Source: an uncultured Caulobacter sp.
GTDB lineage: Bacteria > Pseudomonadota > Alphaproteobacteria > Caulobacterales > Caulobacteraceae
Reading direction: 5' to 3'
Assembly: GCF_947036865.1 (NCBI RefSeq)
Contig: NZ_CAMQSF010000011.1
Location: forward strand, 1-64,000
DNA: 64,000 bases
Made by a program: the position numbers and the translations under genes. Below the pieces are notes generated by a model, which searched no databases, had not been told where the DNA came from, and saw nothing but the letters and a program-made list of their open reading frames with translations. Position 1 is the first letter of the stretch, and every line of letters starts with the position of its first letter. Below are positions 23,370-32,600 of the stretch, in pieces.

Positions 23370-23647
23370 GGCGCGTCCGCGTCAGCGGGCGCTCATGACA
23401 ATGAAGCCTGCACAGGAGCCCGCGCGCAGCGCGTGGCGGGAGGCGGCGTCGAGCGTCCGGCGGCAGGCCAAAAGCCTGCCCGCAGGGGCGCGCCCGAGGG
23501 AGCGGCGAAAGCCGCGGGACCGAGCGTGCCCGCCGGTCGCTCGCCGGATCAGGCAGAGCCTGGCGCGAAAGCGCCGGGCGGCGCCCCGAGTAGCCCATTT
23601 GGACGCCCGCAACAGCGACGCCGGTCAGCGAACGCCGTTAACCAAGC
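23370..23647. other. Intergenic tract of stacked short hairpins
   Basis: No credible gene. Between 23450 and 23580 several compact hairpins follow each other: GGCAGGC/GCCTGCC at 23462-23480, GCGGC-GAAA-GCCGC at 23502-23515, CAGGC-AGA-GCCTG at 23550-23562 and GGCGC-GAAA-GCGCC at 23562-23575. Two have GNRA tetraloops. The pattern suggests a structured RNA or recombination target; the strand is undetermined. Confidence 0.4.
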
Positions 23648-23676
23648 TTGACAAGAGGCAAGTTTTGTGGTAGTAT
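23648..23676 (+). promoter_or_regulatory. Sigma-70-type promoter
   Basis: TTGACA at 23648-23653 and TAGTAT at 23671-23676 with a 17-bp spacer, at the start of an AT-rich stretch (23640-23800) in GC-rich surroundings. It should drive the small gene at 23777. Confidence 0.7.
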
Positions 23677-23776
23677 AGAAGTAGGATTGGGATTCCCTCA
23701 ATCCGTTTTCAGCGCCCTTCAAACCGACGACTGAGAAAGAAATCAGATGAACTGAAATCTATAAGAGAGTTATAAA

Positions 23777-23983
23777 TTGTATAATCCATTTATTCAACGC
23801 ATTTTCCAATCCCGCCAAGCTCGCAACGGCGGGCTCGTTCGCCGCAATATCGGCTGGGTCAATCTTTTCGCCTCCATGGAACAGCTCGAAGCCGAGGTTC
23901 GCCGCCGCGGCTTCCACATGTTTGTCGTCGGCGACCAGGCGCTCATCCTCTGCAACAGCGGAGGCCTCACCTTGGTCTGCTAA
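23777..23983 (+). CDS. Small hypothetical protein
   Basis: A 68-residue ORF from a TTG start. The sequence MYNPFIQRIFQSRQARNGGL is basic; the second half (MEQLEAEVRRRGFHMFVVGDQALILCNSGGLTLVC) looks like a compact alpha-beta unit. GAGAG lies about 12 bases upstream. It sits between a good promoter and a strong terminator, which supports expression. The family is not recognised. The long AT-rich 5' region (about 100 bases) could be a leader. Confidence 0.55.
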   Translation: MYNPFIQRIFQSRQARNGGLVRRNIGWVNLFASMEQLEAEVRRRGFHMFVVGDQALILCNSGGLTLVC

Positions 23984-23997
23984 AGCGCCCCACCACC

Positions 23998-24020
23998 GTC
24001 CTGGGCCTCTGGCCCAGGAC
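23998..24020 (+). terminator. Terminator after the small gene
   Basis: A perfect 10-bp stem GTCCTGGGCC/GGCCCAGGAC with a TCT loop, followed by GTATTCTCTT. Confidence 0.75.
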
Positions 24021-24088
24021 GTATTCTCTTCACGGCCCCCGCCCCTGCGGGATGCGAATGACTCCCGGACAGGCGACGGAAGCTCTCT

Positions 24089-25198
24089 TTGACCGACACG
24101 AAGATCACCGAGGGGCTGCGCCCATCCAACCGCGTCCAGCGGGTCCTGATCTCATCGACCAGCTGGTTCATCGGCGAGTTCGCCGGCGATGATCTCTTGA
24201 TCACCCACGCCTGGCCCAGCCTTGGAAACCGGGCGGCACGCCAGAGGATGCTGGCCGATCGCCATGCGCGCGGCGCCTTCGTGGCTGCGTTTCTGACCGA
24301 CGACTACGAGAAGGCCCCAGGCGTCGTGGTCCCGCAATATGCCGGCTACGGCGAGATGTTCGCGGCCGGGATGAGCGTGCTGTTCGGCAAGCGCTTCGAC
24401 GCCCATGGCTCGCTGCAGAACGATGGCATCTTCAACCTGCCCGATCTCAGCGCGTTCTCGACCTTCACCGATCCGGAGCTGCCGCAGAACAACCACCGTC
24501 CGCGCAAGACCCTGCCCGTCCTGCTGAACCTGGAAGAGGTCACCCGCCTCTATCCCGTCTGGACGGGCACGCGCGACATCCCGGCCCTGCACGCCTTCGA
24601 CGCTGCGTGCCGCTTCTACATGCGCGCGCTACAGAGCAGCGAGCACGATCCCGAACAGGCCTATCTGCACCTGATCACGGCCGGCGAGATCATCTCCGAA
24701 GCCCAGTACCCGGCCGGCGGGCGGCTGCTCGACCCGGAGCTGGAGGCTCTCCTGCAGCGGATCGAGAAGGACCTGCCCGACGGCAAGGCCGCCGGCAGCA
24801 CGCTGCGAAAGCGACTGTTCGAAATCAAGCGACGGTTCGTGACCACCTTCGTGGACTATATCGACCAGCCCTTCTTCGATGGGGGCGAGGCCGAGGCGGC
24901 ATTCTGGTGCTTCCAGCCCGACAGCTTCAAGGCGTCCATCGGCGCGGCCTACGACCTGCGAAGCCGCTTCGTCCATACTGGCCAGTCATTCGCGGGCTGG
25001 GTCGAGCCCAGCCACCGGCTCAACGACGTCCAAGGCGGCCAGCCCGTCGTCAACGACAAAGACCTCCGCAAGATCCTGGAGCGCGCCCCGACCATCCTGG
25101 GTCTCGAGCGCGCAACCCGCTATCTGATCCTGCGCTTTGGCCAAGCGCGCCTCGGCCTCGACCTGACACCGCCCCCGCCACCCGAAACCACAGCCTAG
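24089..25198 (+). CDS. HEPN-domain protein (Apea-like)
   Basis: A 369-residue protein of which the C-terminal ~200 residues look like an Apea-type HEPN domain: long helices from residue 165, including YLHLITAGEIISEA, and the RxxxxH motif at Arg291-His296 in YDLRSRFVHTG. HEPN proteins are often RNases in toxin-antitoxin and anti-phage systems. The N-terminal ~150 residues are unassigned. The start is a TTG after GGAAG; the first ATG would remove 53 residues. No nucleotidyltransferase antitoxin partner is adjacent. Confidence 0.6.
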   Translation: MTDTKITEGLRPSNRVQRVLISSTSWFIGEFAGDDLLITHAWPSLGNRAARQRMLADRHARGAFVAAFLTDDYEKAPGVVVPQYAGYGEMFAAGMSVLFGKRFDAHGSLQNDGIFNLPDLSAFSTFTDPELPQNNHRPRKTLPVLLNLEEVTRLYPVWTGTRDIPALHAFDAACRFYMRALQSSEHDPEQAYLHLITAGEIISEAQYPAGGRLLDPELEALLQRIEKDLPDGKAAGSTLRKRLFEIKRRFVTTFVDYIDQPFFDGGEAEAAFWCFQPDSFKASIGAAYDLRSRFVHTGQSFAGWVEPSHRLNDVQGGQPVVNDKDLRKILERAPTILGLERATRYLILRFGQARLGLDLTPPPPPETTA

Positions 25199-25278
25199 CG
25201 ACCCCAGACCGGGCATCCAGCGTTGAAGAACCCAACCGAAGGCGCGACAATGCGCCGGTTCATTCACCCGGGGGAACC

Positions 25279-25707
25279 GTGGGCCTCGCTGCGTTCAAAA
25301 CCGTTCGACAGGCATTGGTGGCTTTCGCCGCCCTGCTGATGGCGGGGCTGTCCGTGCAGGCGCCGGTCGAGCAGGCCCATCTCGACGCGGACTTCGTTCA
25401 GGCCGCCAGCGCTTTGACCCAAGCGGCCGCACCCGCGGTCGCCGAGACGCAGGACGCTTCAACCTCCGTGAGACCGAGCGCGGTTCAGACCCCGACCGAT
25501 CCTCACGCATCCGAGGCGCCGGCCTCGGGCGCGCATCATCACCATGCCGACGGCCCGCCCCTTCACGATCAGGTCGCGAACGCCAACGCTCCGACCATCG
25601 CGGCCACTGCAGCGGCTCGGTTCCGGCTGGACAATGACCACCGCGCCGGCCTGACCGGCAACCCGCAAGACCGCCCGCCCAGATCCGACCTCGAACCTAT
25701 CGCCTAG
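25279..25707 (+). CDS. His-rich secreted protein
   Basis: A 142-residue protein from a GTG start with an N-terminal signal or membrane segment (ALVAFAALLMAGLSVQA), an Ala-rich region and a HHHHADGPPLHDQ cluster. No family recognised. Its composition resembles the small proteins that head the two czc operons further right, so a metal-related periplasmic role is possible. It is 80 bases after the HEPN gene. Confidence 0.5.
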   Translation: MGLAAFKTVRQALVAFAALLMAGLSVQAPVEQAHLDADFVQAASALTQAAAPAVAETQDASTSVRPSAVQTPTDPHASEAPASGAHHHHADGPPLHDQVANANAPTIAATAAARFRLDNDHRAGLTGNPQDRPPRSDLEPIA

Positions 25708-25844
25708 ACCGCGCGGCCCTGGCCGCGTCCTTCGTGTTCGAGGATTCCCATGTTTCTGAAATCTTCAGGCCGCACGTCGCGGCTCCATGCGCCCGCGCGC
25801 GCCTCCACTCTGCTGTCGTCGATTGATCACCGGAGCGTCGCTCC

Positions 25845-26357
25845 GTGAGCCCGATCCATGACCTCACCCTCTATGCCGCCGCCCATCCCTGGGCCGTGAC
25901 GGCCGCCGTGCTGCTGGTCCTGATCGTCCTGATCGCCAGCCTGGTCTGGCTCTGGCAACGGCAGGCCGAGGAGATCCTCAGCCTCTACAAACAACCCGAC
26001 GACGACCCACACCGGATCGATCTTGAGAACGGGCGCTTTCGGCTGGACATCGTGCGCCGCCACGCCGGCTGGCGGTTCGTGATCACCTGCCGTGACCACG
26101 ATCTCAAACCCGGCGACGTGGTCGTGACCACAATCCGTCCGGACGGCTTGGGCCAGCGTTTCGACTTCGCTCGCCGCGGTCGACGCCTGCAATCGATCGT
26201 CAAGGTGCGTGAACCGCTGATCTTCGTGGCCCACGTGTCGATCAGCTGGGGCGGTTTCGACTCCACCTTCGTGATCGGCTTTGGCGGCGCCGTAGAACCG
26301 ATCCGCGCCCACGGCGAAGTGCTCCGGCGCCCGGAGACCACCGCTGACAAAGGCTAG
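25845..26357 (+). CDS. Membrane-anchored hypothetical protein
   Basis: A 170-residue protein from GTG with one N-terminal transmembrane helix (AVTAAVLLVLIVLIASLVWLW) and a cytoplasmic or periplasmic beta-rich domain. The domain contains GWRFVITCRDHDLKPGDVVVTTIRPDG and a second half with VAHVSISWGGFDSTFVIGFGG. No known family. It ends in a hairpin shared with the convergent acyltransferase gene. Confidence 0.6.
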   Translation: MSPIHDLTLYAAAHPWAVTAAVLLVLIVLIASLVWLWQRQAEEILSLYKQPDDDPHRIDLENGRFRLDIVRRHAGWRFVITCRDHDLKPGDVVVTTIRPDGLGQRFDFARRGRRLQSIVKVREPLIFVAHVSISWGGFDSTFVIGFGGAVEPIRAHGEVLRRPETTADKG

Positions 26358-26373
26358 AGCGCCGACCTGGCGC

Positions 26374-26397
26374 GCCCGCCGGGTTCGCCCGGCGGGC
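26374..26397. terminator. Bidirectional terminator
   Basis: A perfect 10-bp stem GCCCGCCGGG/CCCGGCGGGC with a TTCG tetraloop between two convergent genes. Confidence 0.75.
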
Positions 26398-26415
26398 CCT
26401 GGGGCTCGGCTCGCC

Positions 26416-27492
26416 CTACACTGGTGGACCGCGGAACGGATCGTTCTCCCGCAGCCAGCGCCGGGCCGGTCGCTCGACCGCGTGATAGACCGCCACCGAC
26501 ACAAGGAGGCACACCGCCAGGACCCCGAACCTGGCGCCCCAGGCCCAGACCCCGGTCGGCGGCGCCGGCAGGCGGTCCAGGACTTCGAAATAGGCGATGT
26601 CGACCGGCAAGTGGGTCATGTAGACCGCGTAGGAGATCTCGCCGAGATAGACCGCCAGCGGCGCGGCCAGGAGGGTGGCGCGCCCAGCCTTGTCCGTTTC
26701 CGCCAGGCAGAAGATCAGCGCCGCCAGGCCCGGCCAGATCCAACGATCGGCCAGACCCAGGGCGGTGGACAAGACGATCCAGACCACCGCGAGACCCGTA
26801 CCCAGCAGCGCCAGCCTCGGCGACATCGACCGTGTCGCGCCCAACCGATGCAGGGCCACGCCCATGGCGAAGGACGGCACGATCCGCAACGCCCCGCCCT
26901 GGGCGGTCAACCGGGTCAGCGATCCGCCGAAGGTCTGCACGATCCCGTCGAGCGCGAAGAACAGGACGATCGCCAGCACCACGGCCAGAACGGGACGCGC
27001 GCGTAAGGCGATGGATGCGACGGCCGCCGCCGGGAACAGCAGGTAGGCGAACCATTCGGCCGAGATCGACCAGGATGGGAAGTTCCACTGCACGGTTGGC
27101 GTCGACCACCAGGCATGGATCAGCACCAGATGCTGCGGGATGGCGCTGGGATCGAAGGCCTGTGTCTCGAAGCTGGCGCCGGCCCAGCGGCCCAGGGCCC
27201 AGAGGACGATGGTCGCGCCCAGGGTCAGCAGATGCACCGGATAGAGCCGCGCCAGGCGGGCCCACAGGAAGGAACCGTATCGGAAGCGCCCCTCGGACCA
27301 GGCCTTCAGATAGACATGGGAGAGGATGAAGCCCGACAGGATGAAGAAGAGATCGACCCCGAGATAACCCTTGGCGATCAGACCGAACCGTTCGAGGTCG
27401 AGACCGAGGCGATTGCGGAAGTGGTAGACGAGCACCCAGGCGGCCGCGACGATGCGCAGGCCGGTCAGAGATCGAAGATCGGCTGGATACAT
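26416..27492 (-). CDS. Acyltransferase 3 family protein
   Basis: A 358-residue inner-membrane acyltransferase with about ten hydrophobic helices. Family signatures are the N-terminal LRSLTGLRIVAAAWVLVYHFRNR, with His as the likely catalytic residue in helix 1, and LGVDLFFILSGFILSHVY. It ends in a VYHAVERPARRWLREN motif, typical of O-antigen or exopolysaccharide O-acetyltransferases. The substrate is unknown; no polysaccharide genes are nearby. Confidence 0.87.
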   Translation of the reverse strand: MYPADLRSLTGLRIVAAAWVLVYHFRNRLGLDLERFGLIAKGYLGVDLFFILSGFILSHVYLKAWSEGRFRYGSFLWARLARLYPVHLLTLGATIVLWALGRWAGASFETQAFDPSAIPQHLVLIHAWWSTPTVQWNFPSWSISAEWFAYLLFPAAAVASIALRARPVLAVVLAIVLFFALDGIVQTFGGSLTRLTAQGGALRIVPSFAMGVALHRLGATRSMSPRLALLGTGLAVVWIVLSTALGLADRWIWPGLAALIFCLAETDKAGRATLLAAPLAVYLGEISYAVYMTHLPVDIAYFEVLDRLPAPPTGVWAWGARFGVLAVCLLVSVAVYHAVERPARRWLRENDPFRGPPV

Positions 27493-27516
27493 GGTCCCCC
27501 CCGGGATGTTGATGGC

Positions 27517-27708
27517 CTAGCCCTCGCCGAGCATGCCGCCATCGCGGCGCGTTTCGGTTTCGCTCTCGACGCCCTCGACATTGCCGCCCGTCGGGCCGCC
27601 CTCGTCGATCATGCCGCCGTCCTTGCGGGGCGCGGGCTCCGGGGATGACGACGGCTTGCCATCGGTGCTGGTCGCCGCGTCGGGCTTGGGGGGATTGGGA
27701 TTGGTCAT
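27517..27708 (-). CDS. Small disordered protein
   Basis: A 63-residue hydrophilic protein with a Pro/Ser/Lys-rich half and two copies of a KDGGMIDEG/RDGGMLGEG motif. No cysteine or membrane segment. The ATG follows CAGGAG. It may be the last gene of the first metal operon. Confidence 0.6.
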   Translation of the reverse strand: MTNPNPPKPDAATSTDGKPSSSPEPAPRKDGGMIDEGGPTGGNVEGVESETETRRDGGMLGEG

Positions 27709-27763
27709 GTGCTGCTCCTGAAAACTGGCCGTGGGGGCGGGTCGGGACGCGCCTGGCTCCGCG

Positions 27764-28117
27764 CTAGGCGGTCGCGGCCCCGGTGCGGTGTCGGTGGCCG
27801 CCATAGGCGACGACCTGGATCTTGCCGATGGTCGCCAACCCCACATCGGCGGCCACTTCCAAGGTCGCGGCCAAGGCGTCGAGCTTGGCGCGGCTGTCGA
27901 CCATCTCGACGATCAGATGCTGTTCGGGAGCCAGGTCGCGGGCCTTGGCGCCGTGCAGCACCGCCTCGCCAAAGGCTTCTTCGATACGCAGCACCGCCGC
28001 GCCGGCGATGTCCATCTCGCGGGCGCGCGCCATAAGTACCGCGTCATAGGCGACCCCGTTCAGGGTCGCGCCGGCGTCCAGGTAGATCCGCAGGATGTGC
28101 AGGTCGTCTTCGTTCAC
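27764..28117 (-). CDS. DUF190 family PII-like protein (operon 1)
   Basis: A 117-residue DUF190 protein, a ferredoxin-like PII-related fold often beside ion exporters. It shows LRIYLDAGATLNGVAYDAVLMARAREMDIAGAAVLR, HLIVEMVDSRAKLDAL and the C-terminal VQVVAYGGH-like end (IQVVAYGGHRH). Members are thought to sense nucleotides and modulate transporters such as CrcB. It follows czcD, and a second DUF190 gene follows czcA in operon 2, so each operon carries one. Confidence 0.85.
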   Translation of the reverse strand: MNEDDLHILRIYLDAGATLNGVAYDAVLMARAREMDIAGAAVLRIEEAFGEAVLHGAKARDLAPEQHLIVEMVDSRAKLDALAATLEVAADVGLATIGKIQVVAYGGHRHRTGAATA

Positions 28118-28188
28118 GCGTCACCTCACGCTCTAAAGTCTGGCGCGCCCCAAGGTCTGGGGCGGCCAGCAGATTGAGGGCCGGCCGC

Positions 28189-29079
28189 CTAAGCGTGCCG
28201 CCCCTCCTCTCCGCACTCGGTCACTTCGGTCTGGATGGTGACGTGGTGCAGGTCGAAGTCGGTCTCTAGTCGGGTGGCGATCGCCGTGCGCACGGCCTCG
28301 CCCTGCGCTCCCTCTGTCAGCACGACATGGACGGTGCAGACCGCCTGGTCCGCGCCCGTGGTCCACAGATGCAGCTCGTGAACGCTGGCCACGCCAGGGG
28401 CCTCGGTAATGGCCTTGCGCACGCCGGCCAGGGCCATTCCGGGAGGCGCGCCTTCCAGGAGGATTCGGGTGGTGTCCTTCAAAAGGATCCAGGTCCGCGG
28501 CAGCACCCACAGGCCGATGCCGATGGCCACGATCGGGTCGACGAACCGCCAGCCGGTGATCTTGATGACGATGGCCCCGACGACCACGCCCAGCGAGCCG
28601 AGCATATCGGCCCAGACCTCGAGATAGGCGCCCTTGACGTTGAGGCTCTTGTCCTTGTGGCTGGCCAGAAGGCGCATGGAGATCAGGTTGATGACCAGGC
28701 CCAGCGCCGCGACGATGAACATCCCCACCGAGCCGACGGGCTCGGGGTTGAGGATGCGCTTGACGCCTTCGACCAGAACATAGATGGCGACGCCGAACAG
28801 CAGGATGGCGTTGAAAGCCGCCGCGAGGATCTCGAAGCGCCGATAGCCGAAGGTGAAGTCCTCGGTGGGCTTGCGCTGGCCGACCCGGATCGCCGCCAGG
28901 GCGATGGCCAGGGCGGCGGCGTCGGTGAACATGTGCGCGGCGTCTGACAGCAGCGCCAGGCTGTTGAAGGCGATGCCGGCGACGACCTCAGCGATCAGGA
29001 ATGTCGAGGTCAGCGCCAGGGCTATGGCAAGCCGCTTGCCGTTCGCCTGGCTCGCGCCGTGATCGTGTCCAGCTCCCAT
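28189..29079 (-). CDS. czcD: CDF cation exporter CzcD
   Basis: A 296-residue cation diffusion facilitator exporting Zn, Co or Cd into the periplasm in exchange for protons. The N-terminus is His-bearing (GAGHDHGAS), six helices follow, the helix-2 site is SDAAHMFTD (Asp46, His49, Asp53), and the helix-5 site lies in LEVWADMLGS. The ~90-residue cytoplasmic domain carries VHELHLWTTGADQAVCTVHV. The ATG at 29079 follows a GAGGAGAGG stretch. It is downstream of czcA1 and the FlgC-like gene. Confidence 0.92.
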   Translation of the reverse strand: MGAGHDHGASQANGKRLAIALALTSTFLIAEVVAGIAFNSLALLSDAAHMFTDAAALAIALAAIRVGQRKPTEDFTFGYRRFEILAAAFNAILLFGVAIYVLVEGVKRILNPEPVGSVGMFIVAALGLVINLISMRLLASHKDKSLNVKGAYLEVWADMLGSLGVVVGAIVIKITGWRFVDPIVAIGIGLWVLPRTWILLKDTTRILLEGAPPGMALAGVRKAITEAPGVASVHELHLWTTGADQAVCTVHVVLTEGAQGEAVRTAIATRLETDFDLHHVTIQTEVTECGEEGRHA

Positions 29080-29182
29080 TGAAAACCTCTCCTCTTCACG
29101 TGCGCCGAAACGCGCCTGCCAAGTTTGAGGGATCAACGCACGAAACCCGCCAAATGGGAGCTTCGCGCGCGCTCCCCCGCGT

Positions 29183-29599
29183 CTATTTCTTGTCGAGGAT
29201 GGAGAGGGTCGCTTTCTCCATCGCGTCCTGGGTATCGAGGACGTTGAGATTGGCCTCATAGGCTTTCATAGCCTGCTTGAGGTCGAGGCTCTCGGCCAGG
29301 CTGTTGACGTTGGGCAGCAGCACGTAACCGGCGGCGTTGGCCGCTGGGTGGCCGGGGTCGTAGGCTTGAGGGAATGGTTTGGGATCGGCTTTCACGCCGC
29401 TCAACACCACGCCCTCATCGCCGCCCATCGGCTCGACCTTGAACACCGGGATCTGGCGGCGATAGGGCTCGCCGCCGGGGGTTCTGGCGGTCGAGTTCGC
29501 GTTGGCGATGTTCTCGGCCAGGATCTGGATACGCTTCTTCTGGGCTTGCAGTCCCGACACGGCGATCGCCGTGCTTCCCCCTTCGATCGGCTTACTCAT
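29183..29599 (-). CDS. Orphan FlgC-like flagellar rod protein
   Basis: A 138-residue protein that matches the flagellar proximal-rod protein FlgC over its full length. It has the N-terminal rod motif GLQAQKKRIQILAENIANANSTARTPGGEPYRRQ, a NAAGYVLLPNVN centre and the C-terminal LKQAMKAYEANLNVLDTQDAMEKATLSIL helix. FlgB, FliE and every other flagellar gene are missing. It lies between czcA1 and czcD on the same strand. It may be a misplaced paralogue or a rod-like protein recruited for another envelope role. Confidence 0.8.
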   Translation of the reverse strand: MSKPIEGGSTAIAVSGLQAQKKRIQILAENIANANSTARTPGGEPYRRQIPVFKVEPMGGDEGVVLSGVKADPKPFPQAYDPGHPAANAAGYVLLPNVNSLAESLDLKQAMKAYEANLNVLDTQDAMEKATLSILDKK

Positions 29600-29630
29600 T
29601 CAAGTGCTCCGTGGGTGGATATGAAGAACG

Positions 29631-29663
29631 GGCGGCGCGCCGGAGCTTGTCCGGCGCGCCGCC
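29631..29663 (-). terminator. Hairpin after czcA1
   Basis: A perfect 14-bp stem GGCGGCGCGCCGGA/TCCGGCGCGCCGCC with a 5-base loop begins seven bases after the czcA1 stop. There is no T-run, so partial termination or message protection is likely. A similar hairpin follows czcA2. Confidence 0.6.
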
Positions 29664-29669
29664 TTGGTC

Positions 29670-32600
29670 TTAGGCGTCGGCGGGTCTCCGGATTTCGGCC
29701 TTACGCAGGACGAAGCGGCAGATCGCCGGCAGGACGAAGAGCGTGAGGGCCGTGGCGGTGATCAGCCCGCCGATGACGACGGTGGCCAGCGGACGCTGGA
29801 CCTCCGCGCCGGTGCCGGTCGCCAGGGCCATGGGAACGAAGCCCAGCGAGGCGACCAGACCGGTCATCATCACCGGCCGCAGCCGCTCCATGGCCCCGTC
29901 GATGATCGCCTTCTCCAGCGGCATGCCGGTGGCGAGGCGCTGTCGGATGGCGGTCATCATGACCAGGCCGTTCAGCACCGCCACGCCCGAGAGCGCGATG
30001 AAGCCGACGGCGGCCGAGACGGAGAACGGGATCCCGCGCAAGGCCAGGCCGAAGACGCCGCCGGCCAGGGCCAGCGGGATCGCCGAGAACACGGCCGCGG
30101 CCGGCGCGATGCCGCCCAGGGCCATGTAGAGCAGGCCGAAGATCAGCAGGAAGCAGAGCGGGACCACGAGCGCCAGGCGGCCTTGGGCGGCCTTCAGATT
30201 CTCGTACTGACCACCCCAGACCAGCCAGGAGCCGGCCGGCAGCTTGACCTGCGCATCGACCTTCTGCTGGGCCTGCGTGACGAACGAGCCCAGGTCCGCG
30301 CCGCGAACATTCGACTGGACCACGACGCGACGCTTGCCGTTCTCGCGGCTGACCTGGTTGAGGCCTTCCGAATAGGAGAACTTGGCCACGTCGCGCAGAG
30401 GCACCGAGGCGCGGGCGCCGCCCCCTGCCCGCTCAGGCAGCATGACCGGCAGGGCGCCGACGGCGTCCAGGTCGTTGCGGCTGGCGTCCGGCAAGCGGAC
30501 CACCACGTCGAAGCGTCGGTCGCCCTGGAAGACCAGGCCGGCCTCGCGGCCGCCCATGGCCACGGCCAGGGTGTCGGCGACCTCCTCGACCGTCAGGCCG
30601 AGGCGACCGATGGCGTCGCGATCGAGCTGGACGTCCAGGGTCGGGAAGCCCGAGGTCTGCTCGACCTTGACGTCCGCCGCGCCCTTCACCGTCCGCAGGA
30701 CCGTGGCGATCTCTTCGGCGGTGCGGCTCATGGCGTCGAGATCGTCGCCATAAACCTTGATCGCCACGTCGCCGCGCACGCCGGCGATCAGCTCGTTGAA
30801 GCGCATCTGGATCGGCTGGCTGAACTCGTAGGCGTTGCCCGTCAGGCCTTCCAGCTTGTTCTCGATGCGGCCGATCAGCTCGGCTTTGGTCTCATTCTTA
30901 TTGGGCCATTCGTCCTTGGGCTTGAGGATGATGAAGGCGTCCGAGGCATTGGGCGGCATGGGGTCGCTGGCGACCTCGGCCGTGCCGGTCTTGGAGTAGA
31001 CGAAGGCCACTTCGGGGAAACCCGCCACGACGCGCTCGATCCGGCGCTGCATGCGCAGCGACTGCTCCAGCGAGGTCGACGGGATGCGCAGGGCCTGGAC
31101 GGCCATGTCCTTCTCGTCGAGCTGAGGCGTGAACTCCCGGCCCAGGAACCCGAAGGTCACGGCGGCCAGGACAAAGAGCGCCACCGCGCCGCCGATCACC
31201 GGCCAGGGCTTGGCCACGACCTTGTGCAGCAGCGGCTCATAGCGGGACTTGGTCCAGCGGACCGGCGCGACTTCCTTCTCGGCCACCTTGCCGTTGATCA
31301 ACAGGGCGATCATGGCCGGGATGAAGGTCAGCGACAGCACGAAGGCGCCGGCCAGGGCCAGCATCACGGTGATGGCCATCGGCGAGAAGGTCTTGCCCTC
31401 CACGCCGGTGAAGGTCAGCAGTGGGGCGTAGACCAGGAGGATGATCGCCTGGCCATAGACGGTGGGCGAGATCATCTCGCGGGCGGCTTCGCGGGTTTCG
31501 CCCAGGCGCTCGGACAGCGTCAGGAGACGGCCCTCGTGGTGCTGGCGCTCGGCCAGGCGCCGCAAGGCGTTTTCGACGATGATCACGGCGCCGTCGACGA
31601 TCAGACCAAAGTCCAGCGCGCCCAGGCTCATCAGATTGCCCGAGACGCCCAGCTTGTTCATGCCGATGGCGGTCATCAGCATCGACAGCGGGATGACCAG
31701 GGCGGTGATCAGGGCGGCGCGGAAGTTCCCGAGCAGCAGGAACAGCACCACGATGACAAGCAGAGCGCCTTCGGTCAGGTTCTTTTCGACGGTCTTGATG
31801 GTCGCGCCGACCAGCTTGGAGCGGTCGTAGACCACCTGGACCTTCACGCCGACCGGCAGACTCTTGGCCACCTCGGTCAGCTTCTCGGCCGAGGCGCCCG
31901 CGACGGTGCGGCTGTTCTCGCCGGTCAGCATCAGCACGGTGCCGACAACGACCTCTTCGCCGTTCTCCGAAGCCGCACCGGTGCGCAGGGCGCCGCCGAG
32001 CTTGACGGTGGCGACGTCACGCACGCGGATCGAGACACCTTCACGCGCCGCGACCGTGGCGTTGGCGATCTCGTCGACCGTGCGGACGCGGGCGTCGGCG
32101 CGAACGAGGAAGGCTTCCCCGCCCTTCTCGACGAAGTTGGCGCCGACGGCGAGGTTCGCCGCCTCCAGGGCTTTGGCCAGGTCGTTGAACGAGACGCCGA
32201 CCGAGGCCATGCGGGTCGGATCGGGCTGGACGATGAACTGCTTTTCGAAGCCGCCGATGGAGTCGACACCGGCCACACCCGCGACCGAGCGCATCTGGGG
32301 CCGGACGATCCAGTCCTGCACTTCGCGCAGGAACGCCGCCTGGGCCGTGGGATCGGAAAGCCGCTCCCCCGTCGAGGTCAGGTAGGACCCGTCGCTCTGC
32401 CAGCCGGGCGAACCTTCGGTGACCTTGGCGCCCTTGCCGCCCGGATGCTCGAAGGCCACGGTCCACATCAGGACCTCGCCCAGACCCGAGGAGATCGGGC
32501 CCATGGCCGGTTCGGCTCCGGCCGGCAGGCTTTGGCGCACCTGGGTCAGGCGCTCGGCCACCTGCTGGCGGGCGAAGTAGATGTCGGTCTTTTCCTTGAA

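Noticed and set aside
23393-23673. Plus-strand ORF through the hairpin tract
   Set aside because: Composition is Arg/Ala-rich with no domain, and the sequence is better explained by the consecutive short hairpins.
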